This document shows, one piece after another, positions 25,192 to 35,000 of a stretch of 64,000 bases of DNA; position 1 is the first letter of the stretch, and each line of letters starts with the position of its first letter. The notes beneath the pieces are model-generated. The model did no database searches. It was not told the origin of the DNA and worked only from the letters and a program-made list of their open reading frames with translations. This DNA is from Labilithrix sp. Its GTDB lineage: Bacteria; Myxococcota_A; Polyangia; Polyangiales; Polyangiaceae. Location: contig JAHBWE010000009.1 of assembly GCA_019637155.1 (NCBI GenBank), forward strand, positions 62,001-126,000, in the 5' to 3' direction. A program made the translations under genes and the position numbers.

Positions 25192-26153
25192 GAGGAGACT
25201 CCGAGGTTCTTCGCGATGCGCTCGAGCGGCGGCTCCGTGTTCGGCTCGAACCGCTCGCCCGTGATGCGCTCGTACGCTTCGATGTAACGCTTCGCCGCCC
25301 CGATCCGCACGTCGCTCGGGAGCGGCGGCGGCTCGCCGTCGCCGCGGTAGTCGAGCGCGGTGTAGTAACGGCGCACGAAGTCCTTGTCGAGCGGCTCCGG
25401 ATCGAGCCCCTGCGCCATGCGGTCCGCGTAGGAGGCCTCCATCCAGAAGCGCGAGGAGTCCGGCGTATGTATTTCGTCGATAACGACGATTTCGCCGTCC
25501 TTCGTCTTGCCCAGCTCGTACTTCGTGTCGACGAGGATGAGCCCTCGCTCCGCGCACACCTTCTGGCCCGCCGCGAAGAGCGCGTACGCCATCTCCGCCG
25601 CGCGATCGAAGTCGGCGGCGGAGAGCTTCCCCGCGGCGAGGATCTCCTCGCGCGACGCCGAGACGTCGTGCTCCCCCTTCGGCGCCTTCGTCGCCGGCGT
25701 GAGGAGCGGGCGCTCGAGGCGCTGGTTCTTCACCAAACCGTCCGGCAGCGCGTGGCCGCAGAAGGTCCGCGCGCCCGCGGCGTAGTGCGTCCACATGCTC
25801 GTGGAGGTGGAGCCCGTGATGTACGCGCGGACCACCATCTCCACCGGCAGCGGCGCGCAGTCGACGCACTCGAGCACGTTCGGATCGGGGACGCGGACGA
25901 CGTGGTTCTTCGCGACGTCCTTCGTCTTCTCGAACCACCACGCCGCGAGGCGGTTCAGCACCTGGCCCTTGAGCGGGATCGTGCCGAGCACGCGATCGAA
26001 CGCGCTGATGCGATCGGTCACGACGATGAAACGCCGGCCGTTCGCGCTGTAGTTGTCGCGGACCTTGCCTTCGTAGCGTTCGCCGAGACCCTGGAAGTGG
26101 GTCGCGTCGAGGGTGTGAGCGAGCTGCGCCTGAAGAACGGAGTCTAGGACCAC
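25188..26153 (-). CDS. purC: Phosphoribosylaminoimidazole-succinocarboxamide synthase (SAICAR synthase)
   Basis: A 321-residue PurC of the long, yeast-like class. It ligates aspartate to CAIR with ATP, two steps after the PurS-dependent reaction. Motifs: GKVRDNY, TDRISAFDRVLGTIPLKG, LVDTKYELG and IDEIHTPDSSRFW. The start is GTG 26153, chosen because family similarity begins right there and the stop of the OmpA-like gene is at 26156-26158. The frame stays open further upstream but is antisense to that gene. Order of transcription: OmpA-like lipoprotein, purC, purS. Confidence 0.95.
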   Translation of the reverse strand: MVLDSVLQAQLAHTLDATHFQGLGERYEGKVRDNYSANGRRFIVVTDRISAFDRVLGTIPLKGQVLNRLAAWWFEKTKDVAKNHVVRVPDPNVLECVDCAPLPVEMVVRAYITGSTSTSMWTHYAAGARTFCGHALPDGLVKNQRLERPLLTPATKAPKGEHDVSASREEILAAGKLSAADFDRAAEMAYALFAAGQKVCAERGLILVDTKYELGKTKDGEIVVIDEIHTPDSSRFWMEASYADRMAQGLDPEPLDKDFVRRYYTALDYRGDGEPPPLPSDVRIGAAKRYIEAYERITGERFEPNTEPPLERIAKNLGVSS

Positions 26154-26155
26154 GT

Positions 26156-26695
26156 TCAGTTGGCGCGGAGCTTCACGTCGACGCGGCGATCCTTCTGCCA
26201 GCCCTTCTCGTCGGTGCCCGTCGCGTCGAGCTCGCCGCGCGACGTGTCGTGCAGCTTGTCGTTCGGGACGCCGGCGGAGGCGAGGAAGTTGTGCGCCGCG
26301 CGCGCGCGCTTCGCGCCGAGCGTCATGTTGTACTCGGTCTCGCCGCGCGGATCGGCGCGCCCGACGAGGTCGACCGCGCGCCCCTTGAGCGGACCGGTCG
26401 TGAGGCACTTCGCGATCTGCTCGAGGATGTCCTTCTCGGCCTGCGAGAGGGACTCCGAGTCGAAGTCGAACTTCGGCGCGGTCTCCTCGTTCGAGAACTT
26501 GAGGTTGCACGCCTTCGTGATCGCGTCGTCCACGTTCACGGCGCTGTTGCCCGTCTGCGAGGGCGCGCTCGTCACGGTGGGCGTCGCCGACGGCGCTGTG
26601 GCCGTGGGGCCGACCGGCTCGGGCTTCTTGTCACCCCCGCACGCCATCGAGAGGACGAGGAGCGGAGCAGCGATGATGAATGCGACCTTCTTCAT
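26156..26695 (-). CDS. OmpA/Pal-like lipoprotein
   Basis: A 179-residue lipoprotein: signal peptide with Ser-Met-Ala-Cys (Cys19), a Pro/Thr/Ser linker (about 24-48) and a C-terminal OmpA-like peptidoglycan-binding domain. That domain shows FDFDSESL, VDLVGRADPRGETEYNMTLGAKRA and DRRVDVKLR at the end. It should tie the outer membrane to peptidoglycan. It is not clearly Pal of the Tol system, since no tol genes are near and an extra Cys pair flanks the domain. Only 2 bp separate its stop from the purC start, so purC and purS probably share its promoter. Confidence 0.88.
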   Translation of the reverse strand: MKKVAFIIAAPLLVLSMACGGDKKPEPVGPTATAPSATPTVTSAPSQTGNSAVNVDDAITKACNLKFSNEETAPKFDFDSESLSQAEKDILEQIAKCLTTGPLKGRAVDLVGRADPRGETEYNMTLGAKRARAAHNFLASAGVPNDKLHDTSRGELDATGTDEKGWQKDRRVDVKLRAN

Positions 26696-26861
26696 TGGAA
26701 ATCCTCGGCGGGTCAGGTCCCGGACGCTCTTTGTAATCGGGTGGCTTGCGGCGTCAATGCGCTTCCGCCCAGGAGAAAACGCGGCTCATTGTCCAGCCTT
26801 ACGCTCGGTCGCGCGCGAACCTGCCGCCTCCGCGGGTCGGGACGGATAAGATCGCGGAGCC

Positions 26862-27611
26862 ATGGCCAATCTTTCGGAGATTCCGCCGCCTTCGGTGACC
26901 GCGCCGACCGGCGACCTCGTCCTCGTCGTCGATGACGAGGAGGACATCCGGCGTCTCGTCTCGTTCAACCTGGATGAGGCAGGATTCCGCGTAGAGGCGG
27001 TCGAGAGCGGAACGGCCGCGCTCGACAGCGCCGCCCGCTCGAGGCCGTCGGTCGTGATCCTCGACCTCATGCTCCCGGATCAGTCCGGCACCGAGATCTG
27101 CCGGCGCCTCCGCGCGGACCCCGCCCTCGCCGACGCCGCCATCCTCATGCTCACCGCGCGCGGCGACGAGTACGACCGCGTCCTCGGCTTCGAGGTCGGC
27201 GCCGACGACTACGTCGTGAAGCCGTTCAGCGTGCGCGAGCTCATCATGCGCGTGCGCGGGCTCGCGGTGCGGGCGCGGGAGCGCAGGCTCGCGCGCGGCA
27301 AGAGCGACGAGGGCAAGCGCCTCGCGTGGCGCGGCCTGGAGATCGATCCGGTCCGCCATCGCGTCACGAGCGACGGCGCGGAGCTCGGGCTCCGGCCGCT
27401 CGAGTACAAGCTCCTCGCGATCTTCATCGAGCACCCCGGCCGCGTGTTCTCGCGCACCGACCTCCTCCAGGAGGTCTGGGGGATCAGCCCCGACACGAAC
27501 ACGCGCACGGTCGACACGCACATCCGGCGGCTCCGCGAGCGGCTCGGCCCCTACAGCGACGCGATCGAGACCGTCCACGGATTCGGGTATCGACTCCGCG
27601 AGGACGGTTGA
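26862..27611 (+). CDS. OmpR/PhoB-family response regulator
   Basis: A 249-residue regulator with a receiver domain (about 18-135; Asp24/25, phosphoacceptor Asp68, Thr98, Lys120) and a winged-helix DNA-binding domain (about 150-246). The latter ends in TVDTHIRRLRERLG and VHGFGYRL, typical of PhoB. The kinase gene follows by 16 bp, making a two-component operon. PhoB/PhoR identity is plausible, but no pst or phoU genes are in view, so no symbol is given. Confidence 0.92.
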   Translation: MANLSEIPPPSVTAPTGDLVLVVDDEEDIRRLVSFNLDEAGFRVEAVESGTAALDSAARSRPSVVILDLMLPDQSGTEICRRLRADPALADAAILMLTARGDEYDRVLGFEVGADDYVVKPFSVRELIMRVRGLAVRARERRLARGKSDEGKRLAWRGLEIDPVRHRVTSDGAELGLRPLEYKLLAIFIEHPGRVFSRTDLLQEVWGISPDTNTRTVDTHIRRLRERLGPYSDAIETVHGFGYRLREDG

Positions 27612-27627
27612 GAGCCTGAGACGCCGC

Positions 27628-29028
27628 GTGCGAGCCCTCAGCTTCCGCTCGAAGCTCCTCGCCAGTCACGTCGCCGTCGTGCTCGCGGTCGTGGGCATCG
27701 CGCTCCTCACGCTCGATCGCTGGCTCGCGGCCGACCTCGGCCGCCAGCTCGATCAACGGCTCGAGCAGCAGGGAAAGGGCGCGCTCGAGTGGGCCGAGGG
27801 CGGCAAGCGCCACCCCGATCGCATCGCGTCGCGCATCGCGCACATCGTCGACGCCGAGGTCACGCTCTTCGGCGAAGACGGGACCGTCCTCGGCGCCTCC
27901 GCGATCGAGGCGCGCCTCGACATCGGGCCCGAGGTCGAGATCGCGAAGCGCGGCGAGGTCGGCAAGGCCGCGCGCTGGCGCAGCGGACGCGAGATGCACT
28001 ACGTCGCCGTCGTCGGCGAAGACGGGACGATCCTCCGCCTCGCGCAGCCGCTCTCCGAGATCAACGCCACCGTCGCCGAGACGCGGCGGCGCCTCGTCTT
28101 CGCGTCGTCGCTCGCGCTCCTCGTCGCGATCGTGCTCGGGTTCCTCGCGTCCCGCGTCGCGTCGCGACCGCTCGCCGAGATGACGACGACCGCGACGCGC
28201 CTCGCCGAGGGCGAGTTCGACACGCCGATCGAAGAGGGCGCGGCGGACGAGTTCGGCGTCCTCCGCCGCGCGCTCTCGTCCCTCGCGACCCAGCTCTCCG
28301 CGCGCATCGGCGACCTCGTCGCCGAGCGCGACCGGCTCCATCGCCTCATGACGATCCGCCGCGACTTCGTCGCCAACGTCTCGCACGAGCTGCGGACGCC
28401 GGTGACGTCGATCCAGGGCTACGCCGAGACGCTGCTGCGGAAGGACCCGAAGCCGGAGATGCGCGCGCAGTTCGTCGAGGTCATTCACCGCCAGGCGCAG
28501 CGGATGGGCGCGCTCGTGGAGCAGCTCCTCGCGCTCTCGGAGCTCGAGGTGCGCGGCAAGGACGACCTCGCGAAGGAGGACGTCGAGCTCGTCGCGGTCG
28601 CGCGCCACGTGCGCGAGACGGTCGCGGGCCACGCCGAGAAGCGGAAGGTGACCGTCGCGATCGACGTCCCGAGCGACCTCCACCTCCGCGCCGATCCGGA
28701 GGGGCTCGAGCGCGCGCTCTTGAACCTCGTCGACAACGCGGTGAAGTACGGCAAAGACGGCGGCAACGTGCGCGTGAGCGCGCGGAGCGAGGGCGGCGAG
28801 GTCACGATCGAGGTCGTCGACGACGGCGAGGGGATCGAGGCGCAGCACCTCCCGCGCCTCTTCGAGCGCTTCTATCGCGTCGACGCGGGGCGCTCGCGCG
28901 ATCGCGGCGGCGCCGGCCTCGGCCTCGCGATCGTGAAGCACCTCGTCGAGTCGATGGACGGGACGATCGCGGTCGAGAGCACCGTCGGCGCGGGGACGAC
29001 CTTCCGGATCGTCCTTTTTACTCGGTGA
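27628..29028 (+). CDS. PhoR-like membrane sensor histidine kinase
   Basis: A 466-residue kinase starting at GTG: membrane helix 1 (about 12-29), a periplasmic region of about 125 residues with a small PAS/Cache-like look, helix 2 (about 158-176), HAMP (about 177-230), HisKA with VSHELRTP (His253) and HATPase with NLVDNAVKYG, DDGEG and GGAGLGLAIV. It should phosphorylate the regulator encoded 16 bp upstream. Its last 11 bp overlap the 3' end of a convergent lipoprotein gene. Confidence 0.92.
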   Translation: MRALSFRSKLLASHVAVVLAVVGIALLTLDRWLAADLGRQLDQRLEQQGKGALEWAEGGKRHPDRIASRIAHIVDAEVTLFGEDGTVLGASAIEARLDIGPEVEIAKRGEVGKAARWRSGREMHYVAVVGEDGTILRLAQPLSEINATVAETRRRLVFASSLALLVAIVLGFLASRVASRPLAEMTTTATRLAEGEFDTPIEEGAADEFGVLRRALSSLATQLSARIGDLVAERDRLHRLMTIRRDFVANVSHELRTPVTSIQGYAETLLRKDPKPEMRAQFVEVIHRQAQRMGALVEQLLALSELEVRGKDDLAKEDVELVAVARHVRETVAGHAEKRKVTVAIDVPSDLHLRADPEGLERALLNLVDNAVKYGKDGGNVRVSARSEGGEVTIEVVDDGEGIEAQHLPRLFERFYRVDAGRSRDRGGAGLGLAIVKHLVESMDGTIAVESTVGAGTTFRIVLFTR

Positions 29029-29491
29029 TGTGCATGCCGTACTGCTCGAGCGCGCCGCTCGCCACCATCGAGCCGTCGGGGAAGCGGCAGAAGCCGTCCT
29101 CGGCGCCGACCGAGTTGCGCCCGGTCACGAGCTGGTAGTTCATCTTCAAGCAGCCCTTCGTGCCCATGCTCATGCTCGGGCTGCCGCCGCGCGACGAGAT
29201 CTGGATCGGCGGCGCGCTGCGGAGCTGGCGGATCGCGTCGCACGAGAGCTGCCCGTTCGGCTGCCGGCACTGCGCGCTGATGCGGACGTTCTGCGGCCCG
29301 TAATAGAGCATCGGGAGCTGCGCGCCGTCCGGCCCGATCCACGCCTCCTGGACCGGCTGCGTCGCCTCGAGGTTCCCGAGCGGACCCGCGCCCGAAGGAG
29401 AAGCGCCGCTCGACGACGAGCTGTCCTTCGACGGACAGCCCGCGAGGAAGAGCACGCTCACGAGGATCGAACCGGCGACGATCGGCTTCAT
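29018..29491 (-). CDS. Small lipoprotein, end of the kinase unit
   Basis: From the ATG at 29491 the product is 157 residues, with a classic lipobox Leu-Ala-Gly-Cys (Cys19) and a Ser/Gly linker. The body has four Cys and mixed strands, with no family recognised. It lies 20 bp downstream of the Ser/Thr kinase gene on the same strand and is probably the last gene of a unit starting at 31976. Its stop region overlaps the convergent histidine kinase gene by 11 bp. Confidence 0.82.
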   Translation of the reverse strand: MKPIVAGSILVSVLFLAGCPSKDSSSSSGASPSGAGPLGNLEATQPVQEAWIGPDGAQLPMLYYGPQNVRISAQCRQPNGQLSCDAIRQLRSAPPIQISSRGGSPSMSMGTKGCLKMNYQLVTGRNSVGAEDGFCRFPDGSMVASGALEQYGMHITE

Positions 29492-29511
29492 CCGTCCGTC
29501 ATACACGAGTT

Positions 29512-30993
29512 CTATCGACGCGACCGCATCATGAACGCGCCGGCCGCGGCGCAGAGGAAGAAGAGCGCGAGCCCGAGGAGGATCATCGTCTCCTTCGACT
29601 CTTTCTGCCGCGGGCGCTCCTGCGGCACGAGGCGGAGGCTCGGGTCGGTCGGCAGGTGCTCCTGCGGCATGTACTCCGGCGGGATGCTCGGGTGCCCGTG
29701 CGCGTGGAGGTTGACGATCGGCGTCGGCTCCATCGGATCGTGGATCGGCGCCATCGACGCGCGCGGCGGCATCGAGCCCGGCGAAGACCGCGGCGGCATC
29801 GAGGCCGGCGCGGCGAACGTCTCGTGCTCCTCCGACGGCGTCTGCATCGGCGCGCGGAACTGACCTTGCGGCGACGCCGCGGGGCGCGAGGGGCGGTTCG
29901 CCATGCGCGTGGTGCCGGCCGGCGGAGGTACGCGTTCACGCTCCTCGCGTTCGCGGCGCTTCGCCTTCCGGCGCCGGGTCGTGTCGGCGTAGGTCGGGGC
30001 GAGCTCGACCTCGCCGCTGCGGACGTCGACCGGCTGCGAGTCCTGCATCGTGTCGTCGCTGACGAGCACGACGTCGGGGCGGCGGCGCGAGGTCGGCATC
30101 GCGAGCGCGGTCTCGCTGTCGTAGACCTTCCCGCCCGAGGGCTTCTGCGCCGCGAGGAGCGCGTCGCGCATGTGCGCGGCGCTCTCCCAGCGATCGCTCA
30201 TCTCGAGCTCGAGCGCGCGATCGATCACCTGCGCGATCGCGGGCGAGAGGTGGGGCACGAGCTCGCGGAGCGGACGCGGACGGCGCGTGGCGGAGGCGAT
30301 GAGCGCCTCGTGGATCGTCTGCGCGTCGTCGTGGACGAACGCGCCGCTGATGATCGTGAACAGCGTCGCGCCGACGCCCCAGACGTCGGAGCGCGCGTCG
30401 ACGTCGCGGCGGCCCTGGGCCTGCTCCGGCGGCATGAACTCCGGGGTGCCGATCGTCACGCCCGTCTTCGTCGCCTCCGCTTGCACGTCGCGCATGTGCG
30501 CGAGGCCGAAGTCGAGGAGCTTCACGCGGCCCTCGTTCGTGAGGAACACGTTCTCGGGCTTCACGTCGCGATGGACGATCCCCTTCTCGTGCGCGGACGC
30601 GAGCGCGTCGAGCGCCTGCACGCCGACCTCGAGCGCCTCCTCGATCGGGATCGAGCCGCCGAGGCGATGGCGGCGCGCGTCGATCGTCTCGCCTTCGAGG
30701 AGCTCGAGGACGAGGAACGCCGCGCCGTCTTCGGCGACGCCGTCGTCGAGGACCGCGACGACTCCGTCGTGCCCGACCGAGTTCGCGACGTAGCCCTCGC
30801 GGAGGAAGCGCGCGCGCGTCGACGCGTCGCGCGAGAGCGGGGCGTGCAGCATCTTGATCGCGGCGCGCATCCCGTTCGTGCGGTGCGTCGCGGCGTAGAC
30901 GGTGGCCATACCGCCCACGCCGATGCGCTGATCGATCTGCCATTTCCCGGCGATCAGCTGCCCGACTCGGCCGCGCGGCTCGTCGATCCCCAT
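29512..30993 (-). CDS. Membrane-anchored Ser/Thr protein kinase
   Basis: A 493-residue Hanks-type kinase: glycine loop GVGGMATVY (25-33), Lys47, HRDVKPENV (141-149), DFG (161-163), and the GTPEFMPPE activation segment. After about residue 285 comes a long disordered region rich in Pro, Met, Ser and Arg (about 330-460). A single membrane helix near the C-terminus (about 470-487) is followed by an Arg-rich tail. The kinase domain therefore sits in the cytoplasm with essentially no external sensor domain. Neighbours are a lipoprotein gene 4 bp upstream and another 20 bp downstream, which may supply signals or substrates. Confidence 0.92.
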   Translation of the reverse strand: MGIDEPRGRVGQLIAGKWQIDQRIGVGGMATVYAATHRTNGMRAAIKMLHAPLSRDASTRARFLREGYVANSVGHDGVVAVLDDGVAEDGAAFLVLELLEGETIDARRHRLGGSIPIEEALEVGVQALDALASAHEKGIVHRDVKPENVFLTNEGRVKLLDFGLAHMRDVQAEATKTGVTIGTPEFMPPEQAQGRRDVDARSDVWGVGATLFTIISGAFVHDDAQTIHEALIASATRRPRPLRELVPHLSPAIAQVIDRALELEMSDRWESAAHMRDALLAAQKPSGGKVYDSETALAMPTSRRRPDVVLVSDDTMQDSQPVDVRSGEVELAPTYADTTRRRKAKRREREERERVPPPAGTTRMANRPSRPAASPQGQFRAPMQTPSEEHETFAAPASMPPRSSPGSMPPRASMAPIHDPMEPTPIVNLHAHGHPSIPPEYMPQEHLPTDPSLRLVPQERPRQKESKETMILLGLALFFLCAAAGAFMMRSRR

Positions 30994-30997
30994 CGTC

Positions 30998-31579
30998 TCA
31001 GGGCTCCTCCTCGCCGTCGTCGTCGCGCTCGAGGACGGTGTGGAAGGTGGTGCACTGATGGCCCTCGACCGTCCCCGCGTACGTGTAGACGTCGTTCTTC
31101 TTCTCGACCCTCCCGAGGAAGCTCACGAGCTGGTAACCCGGCGGCTGATCGATCCACTCGTCGCCGCGGAGGTGGAGCCGCTTCGACCGCGGATCGAAGG
31201 TCCCCCGCACGCGGAACGATCCCTCCTCTTCGTCGCGCCCGGGCGCGCCGGCGAAGTGGAACACCGCGGAGGCGATGACGGACACCTCGCCGTCGCCGCG
31301 GCCGATCTCGCCGAGGACGATCGTGAGCTCGGTCGCCCCCTGCGCGCAGCGGTACGTCCCGACGAGGCGATCGCCGATGTGAATGAGGAGGTCCTGGCTC
31401 CCCGCGCGCGGGCCCTCCCGCGACTCCGTCACGAGCGCGATCGCCGCCGCCGACGCGTCGACGGAGACCATCGGCGCCTCGACGACGTTGCTCGCGTGGG
31501 AGCAGGCCGAGAGGATCACGAGGGTCGAGACCGCGGCGACCGCCGCGACGACGGGAGCACCGCTAGTTGACGGTGTCAC
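30998..31579 (-). CDS. Putative lipoprotein in the kinase unit
   Basis: A 193-residue product with a hydrophobic N-terminal segment and a Leu-Ser-Ala-Cys lipobox (Cys26). The soluble part is beta-rich, with an acidic C-terminus (DDDGEEEP). No family is recognised. The start overlaps the end of the Mpo1-like gene by 17 bp, and the stop is 4 bp before the kinase start. This argues for one transcript and a shared function in the envelope. Confidence 0.8.
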   Translation of the reverse strand: MTPSTSGAPVVAAVAAVSTLVILSACSHASNVVEAPMVSVDASAAAIALVTESREGPRAGSQDLLIHIGDRLVGTYRCAQGATELTIVLGEIGRGDGEVSVIASAVFHFAGAPGRDEEEGSFRVRGTFDPRSKRLHLRGDEWIDQPPGYQLVSFLGRVEKKNDVYTYAGTVEGHQCTTFHTVLERDDDGEEEP

Positions 31580-31976
31580 TCGAGTAGGCGGCGGCTTGCT
31601 CGCCGGATTCGGCCGGCGGAGAGGCTTCGGCCGCCCGTTCGGCCGCCTCGCGGACGACGCGCTCGACCTCGGCGTCCATCTCGCCCTTGACCGTCTTCCA
31701 CCACATCACGAAGTCGGCCTGGAGCGACCAGAGCGGGTACTTGAAGCTCGCCGGTTTGTTCTTCTCGACGAAGAAGTGCCCGATCCACGCGGGGCCGTAG
31801 CCGCAGAAAGGCGCGGCGAGGAGGAGCCAGCGCCGCTTCGTGAGCAGCCCGCCCGCGACGCACGCCATCGCCGCGGTGGTCCCGACGAAATGGAGGATGC
31901 GCGTCCCCTTGTCCTTGTGCTCACCGACGTAGAAGTCCCAAAACTCCTCGAACGTCTCGATCTCGCGGTCGGCCAT
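31563..31976 (-). CDS. Mpo1-like (DUF962) membrane protein
   Basis: From the ATG at 31976 the product is 137 residues. It matches the DUF962/Mpo1 family: an N-terminal FWDFYVGEHKDKGTRILHFVG, two short hydrophobic segments, GYGPAWIGHFFVEKNKPASF and YPLWSLQADF. Yeast Mpo1 is an Fe-dependent dioxygenase of 2-hydroxy fatty acids, and the His residues conserved for that role are present (LHFVG, IGHF). A disordered acidic tail follows. It is the first gene of a four-gene minus-strand unit and diverges from the GT-C gene by 75 bp. Confidence 0.85.
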   Translation of the reverse strand: MADREIETFEEFWDFYVGEHKDKGTRILHFVGTTAAMACVAGGLLTKRRWLLLAAPFCGYGPAWIGHFFVEKNKPASFKYPLWSLQADFVMWWKTVKGEMDAEVERVVREAAERAAEASPPAESGEQAAAYSSDTVN

Positions 31977-32051
31977 CACGCACCTCGCGGACAAAAGGAT
32001 GAACCTAGCCTCCGCCCATGTCCATCCCTGCGATAGATTGCCTGGCCCGCT

Positions 32052-35000
32052 TTGCCCCCTTTCCTGCGCGATCTGCTCCGCCACCGCTTGCGCGAACGAG
32101 CCGTGCTCGTCGCCGTGCAATGCGTCGCGATCGCATGGTTCTCGCCGGGGGCGGGGTTCCCGCTCGACGACGCGTGGATCCATCAGGTCGTCGCCCGCAC
32201 CTTCGCCGAGACCGGGACGCTGGGGTTCGCGCCGGACCAGCACGGCGCCGCGGCGACGAGCTACCTCTGGGCGGCGCTCCTCGCGATCAACCTGAAGGTC
32301 TTCCACGTCGAGCCGACGCGCTGGGCGCTCGCGCTGAACGTCGCCGCCGCGATCGCGACGGGACAGCTCCTCTTCGGCCTCGTCGATCGCGCGAGGCCCG
32401 AGCACGCGGAGGAGCGGACCTGGCGCGCGGTCGCCGCGGTCACGACGCTGTTCGCGTGCGTCTCGCCGAACGTGCTGTGGTTCACGACCTCGGGCATGGA
32501 GGCGATGCCCTTCGTCGCGCTGTCGCTGTACTCGACAACGTCGGGGCTTCGCCCCGACACCCCACCCCAGACACGGCCCTCGCGCGGGGCGCGAGGGTCG
32601 CTTCGCGACCGCTTGCGCGGCCGCTTCTGGGGCCCCGGGGTGGCCGCGGGGTTTGGGGCGGGAGTGCTTGCGTTGCTGCGGCCGGAGGCGGTGCCGCTTG
32701 GTGGGTTGCTCGTTTTCGTGTCGTTTTGGCGGACGCGGGACGTTCGCGCGGCCGCGAGGGTCGCGGTGCCGTGGCTCGCTGGGGTCGCGCTGTACGTCGG
32801 GTCGAACCTCGCGAAGACGGGGCACGCGCTCCCGAGCACGCTCGCGGGGAGGCGCTGGCTCTGGTTCGAGTCGACCGCGGGCCTCGGGCGCGTCGATCGC
32901 GTGCTCGACTTCCTCGACGCGTGGAACACGCGGCTCGGCTCGTACACCTTCGAGGTCGGCGGCGCGGTGCTGTGGGTCTTCGTCGCGATCGCGGCGTACG
33001 GCGCGGTCCGCCTCGCGCGCGGGAAGGCCGCGGGGATCGGGCTCGTGTTCGTGTGGGCCCTCTTCCACGCCGCGTTCTACGCGCTCATGCTGCCGACGCC
33101 GGGGCACGGAGGCCGCTACCAGCCGCTCACGCCGCTGCTCTTCGCGCTGTGCCTCCCGCTCGGGGCGACGTTCCTCCTCGGCGAGCTCGCGCGCATCGCG
33201 GGGCTCGAGGACGCGAAGCTCGGCGCGCGCGCGGCGCTCGGCGTCCTCCCGTTCGTCGTCCTCGCCGCGCCCGTCGCGGGCTCGCTGCGGAAGGCGAACG
33301 CCCTCGCGGTGCAGCACATCGAGACGACGGAGAAGGGGGCCGGCTTCTACGTGAAGACGCTGCCGCCGGGGAACGTGGCCGCGTTCGACATCGGCGCGAG
33401 CACCTGGACGAGCGGACGCCGCGTCCTCGATCTCGGGGGCCTCTCCGATCCAAAGATCGCCGCGCTCCTCGAGCAGGGCCGCGTCTCGACGTGGCTCGAG
33501 GAGAACGAGGTGGAGTGGCTCGTGCTGCCCGAGGCCTACGAGAACGTCTTGCCCGATTTCGGCGACTACGCGTGGCGCCTCCACCTCCGTGAGAACGCCG
33601 CGATCCGGCTCGAGCCGATGCGCGTCTTCGAGACTCCGTTCGAGCGCTGGCTCCCCGCGATCAAGGCGACGTGGAACGCGGCGCCGAAGCAGGTCGTCTT
33701 CCGCGTCCACTACCCGAAGGGCCCGCCGCCGGCCGAGGTCGCGGTCGTCGCGCCGGCGGCCCGCCGGCCGATCGAGGACCCCGCCGCGATCGTGCCGCGC
33801 CGCGACCGCATCGTCGCGGAGCACATGCTCGCGGTCCTCGACGCGTGGAGCTTCCCGCTCGAGATCCACGCGCTGCCGAAGCCGCCGCCGCCGTCGTTCG
33901 AGGGTCGCACGAGCTGCGCGATCGCCTTCGGCGGCTGGGGCTTCGCGGTCGCCGGTTGCAGGATACATGCATCGCTGAAGACCACCCTCTTCGAGCAAGC
34001 CGGCCGCTACCTCGACGCCGGCGACATGGGCGGCGCGGTCCGCGCGATCCCGCACCTCGTCGCGTCCGTCCGCCGCCTCGCCGACCCGACGTTCCATCCT
34101 CCCCTCGCGCCGCTCGATCCGCCCACCCCGGGCGGGGCGGAGTACCCCGCGTCGAAGGCGGGGCGCTACGGGCTCGCCCTCTTCGCGCTCGCGCTGGTCG
34201 TCGCGACCGGCATCGACCTCGCCGCCCGGCGCGGCCTCCGTGTTCGCCGCTCGGCTGCTTCGGTCGCTTCGGTCGCTTCGGTCTCTTCGGCGGCCGCGCT
34301 GCTCTTCGCGCTCGGCGGGTGCGCGCGTGACGACGACGTCGCGCGCGCGGTCGTGCACGGTCGCGGCGCGGTCGAGCAGGCGCTCGCGAACGGCGGCTCG
34401 CCGAACGGGAGCGGCGGCCGCGTGCCCATCCTCGCCGCGGCGCACGCGGGCGACGCGCACGTCCTCGCGCTCCTGATCGAGAAGGGCGCGGACCCCGCGG
34501 TGAAGGACGCGAACGGCGTCGACGCGCTCATCATCACGACGCGGGACGGGAACCCCACCGCGGCGGCGGTCGTCCTCGGCGCGCTGCGTGCGCGCGGCAA
34601 GGGCGTGGACGACAAGGCGGGCCCGCGCGTCCGCACGGCATTGCAGGACGCATGCGCGGGCGGGAACGTCGAGCTAGTGCGGCTCCTCCTCGACGCGAAC
34701 GCGAGCCCGAACGAAAAGGACTGGTTCGGGCAGACGCCGCTCCACATCATCGCCGGCGTCGAGGGCCTGCGCGCCGCGATCATCGCGCAGCTCCTCCTCC
34801 AGCACGACGCCGACGCGTCGCTCACGGACGCGCGCGGCTTCACCCCGCTCCACGCCGCCGCGATGACCGACAACTTCATGCTCGCGCGCGTGCTCGCCCG
34901 CGAGCCGGTCCGCGTCCGCACGCCGGCGGGCGAGACCGCGCTCGACGTCGCGCTCCGCTACCGCAAGGACCGCGCGGCGGAGGTGCTGCTCCAGGCGGGG

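Noticed and set aside
31977..34460. N-terminal extension of the Mpo1-like frame to 965 residues
   Set aside because: Everything upstream of the ATG at 31976 is antisense to the GT-C gene and has charged low-complexity composition. Family similarity starts at 31976.
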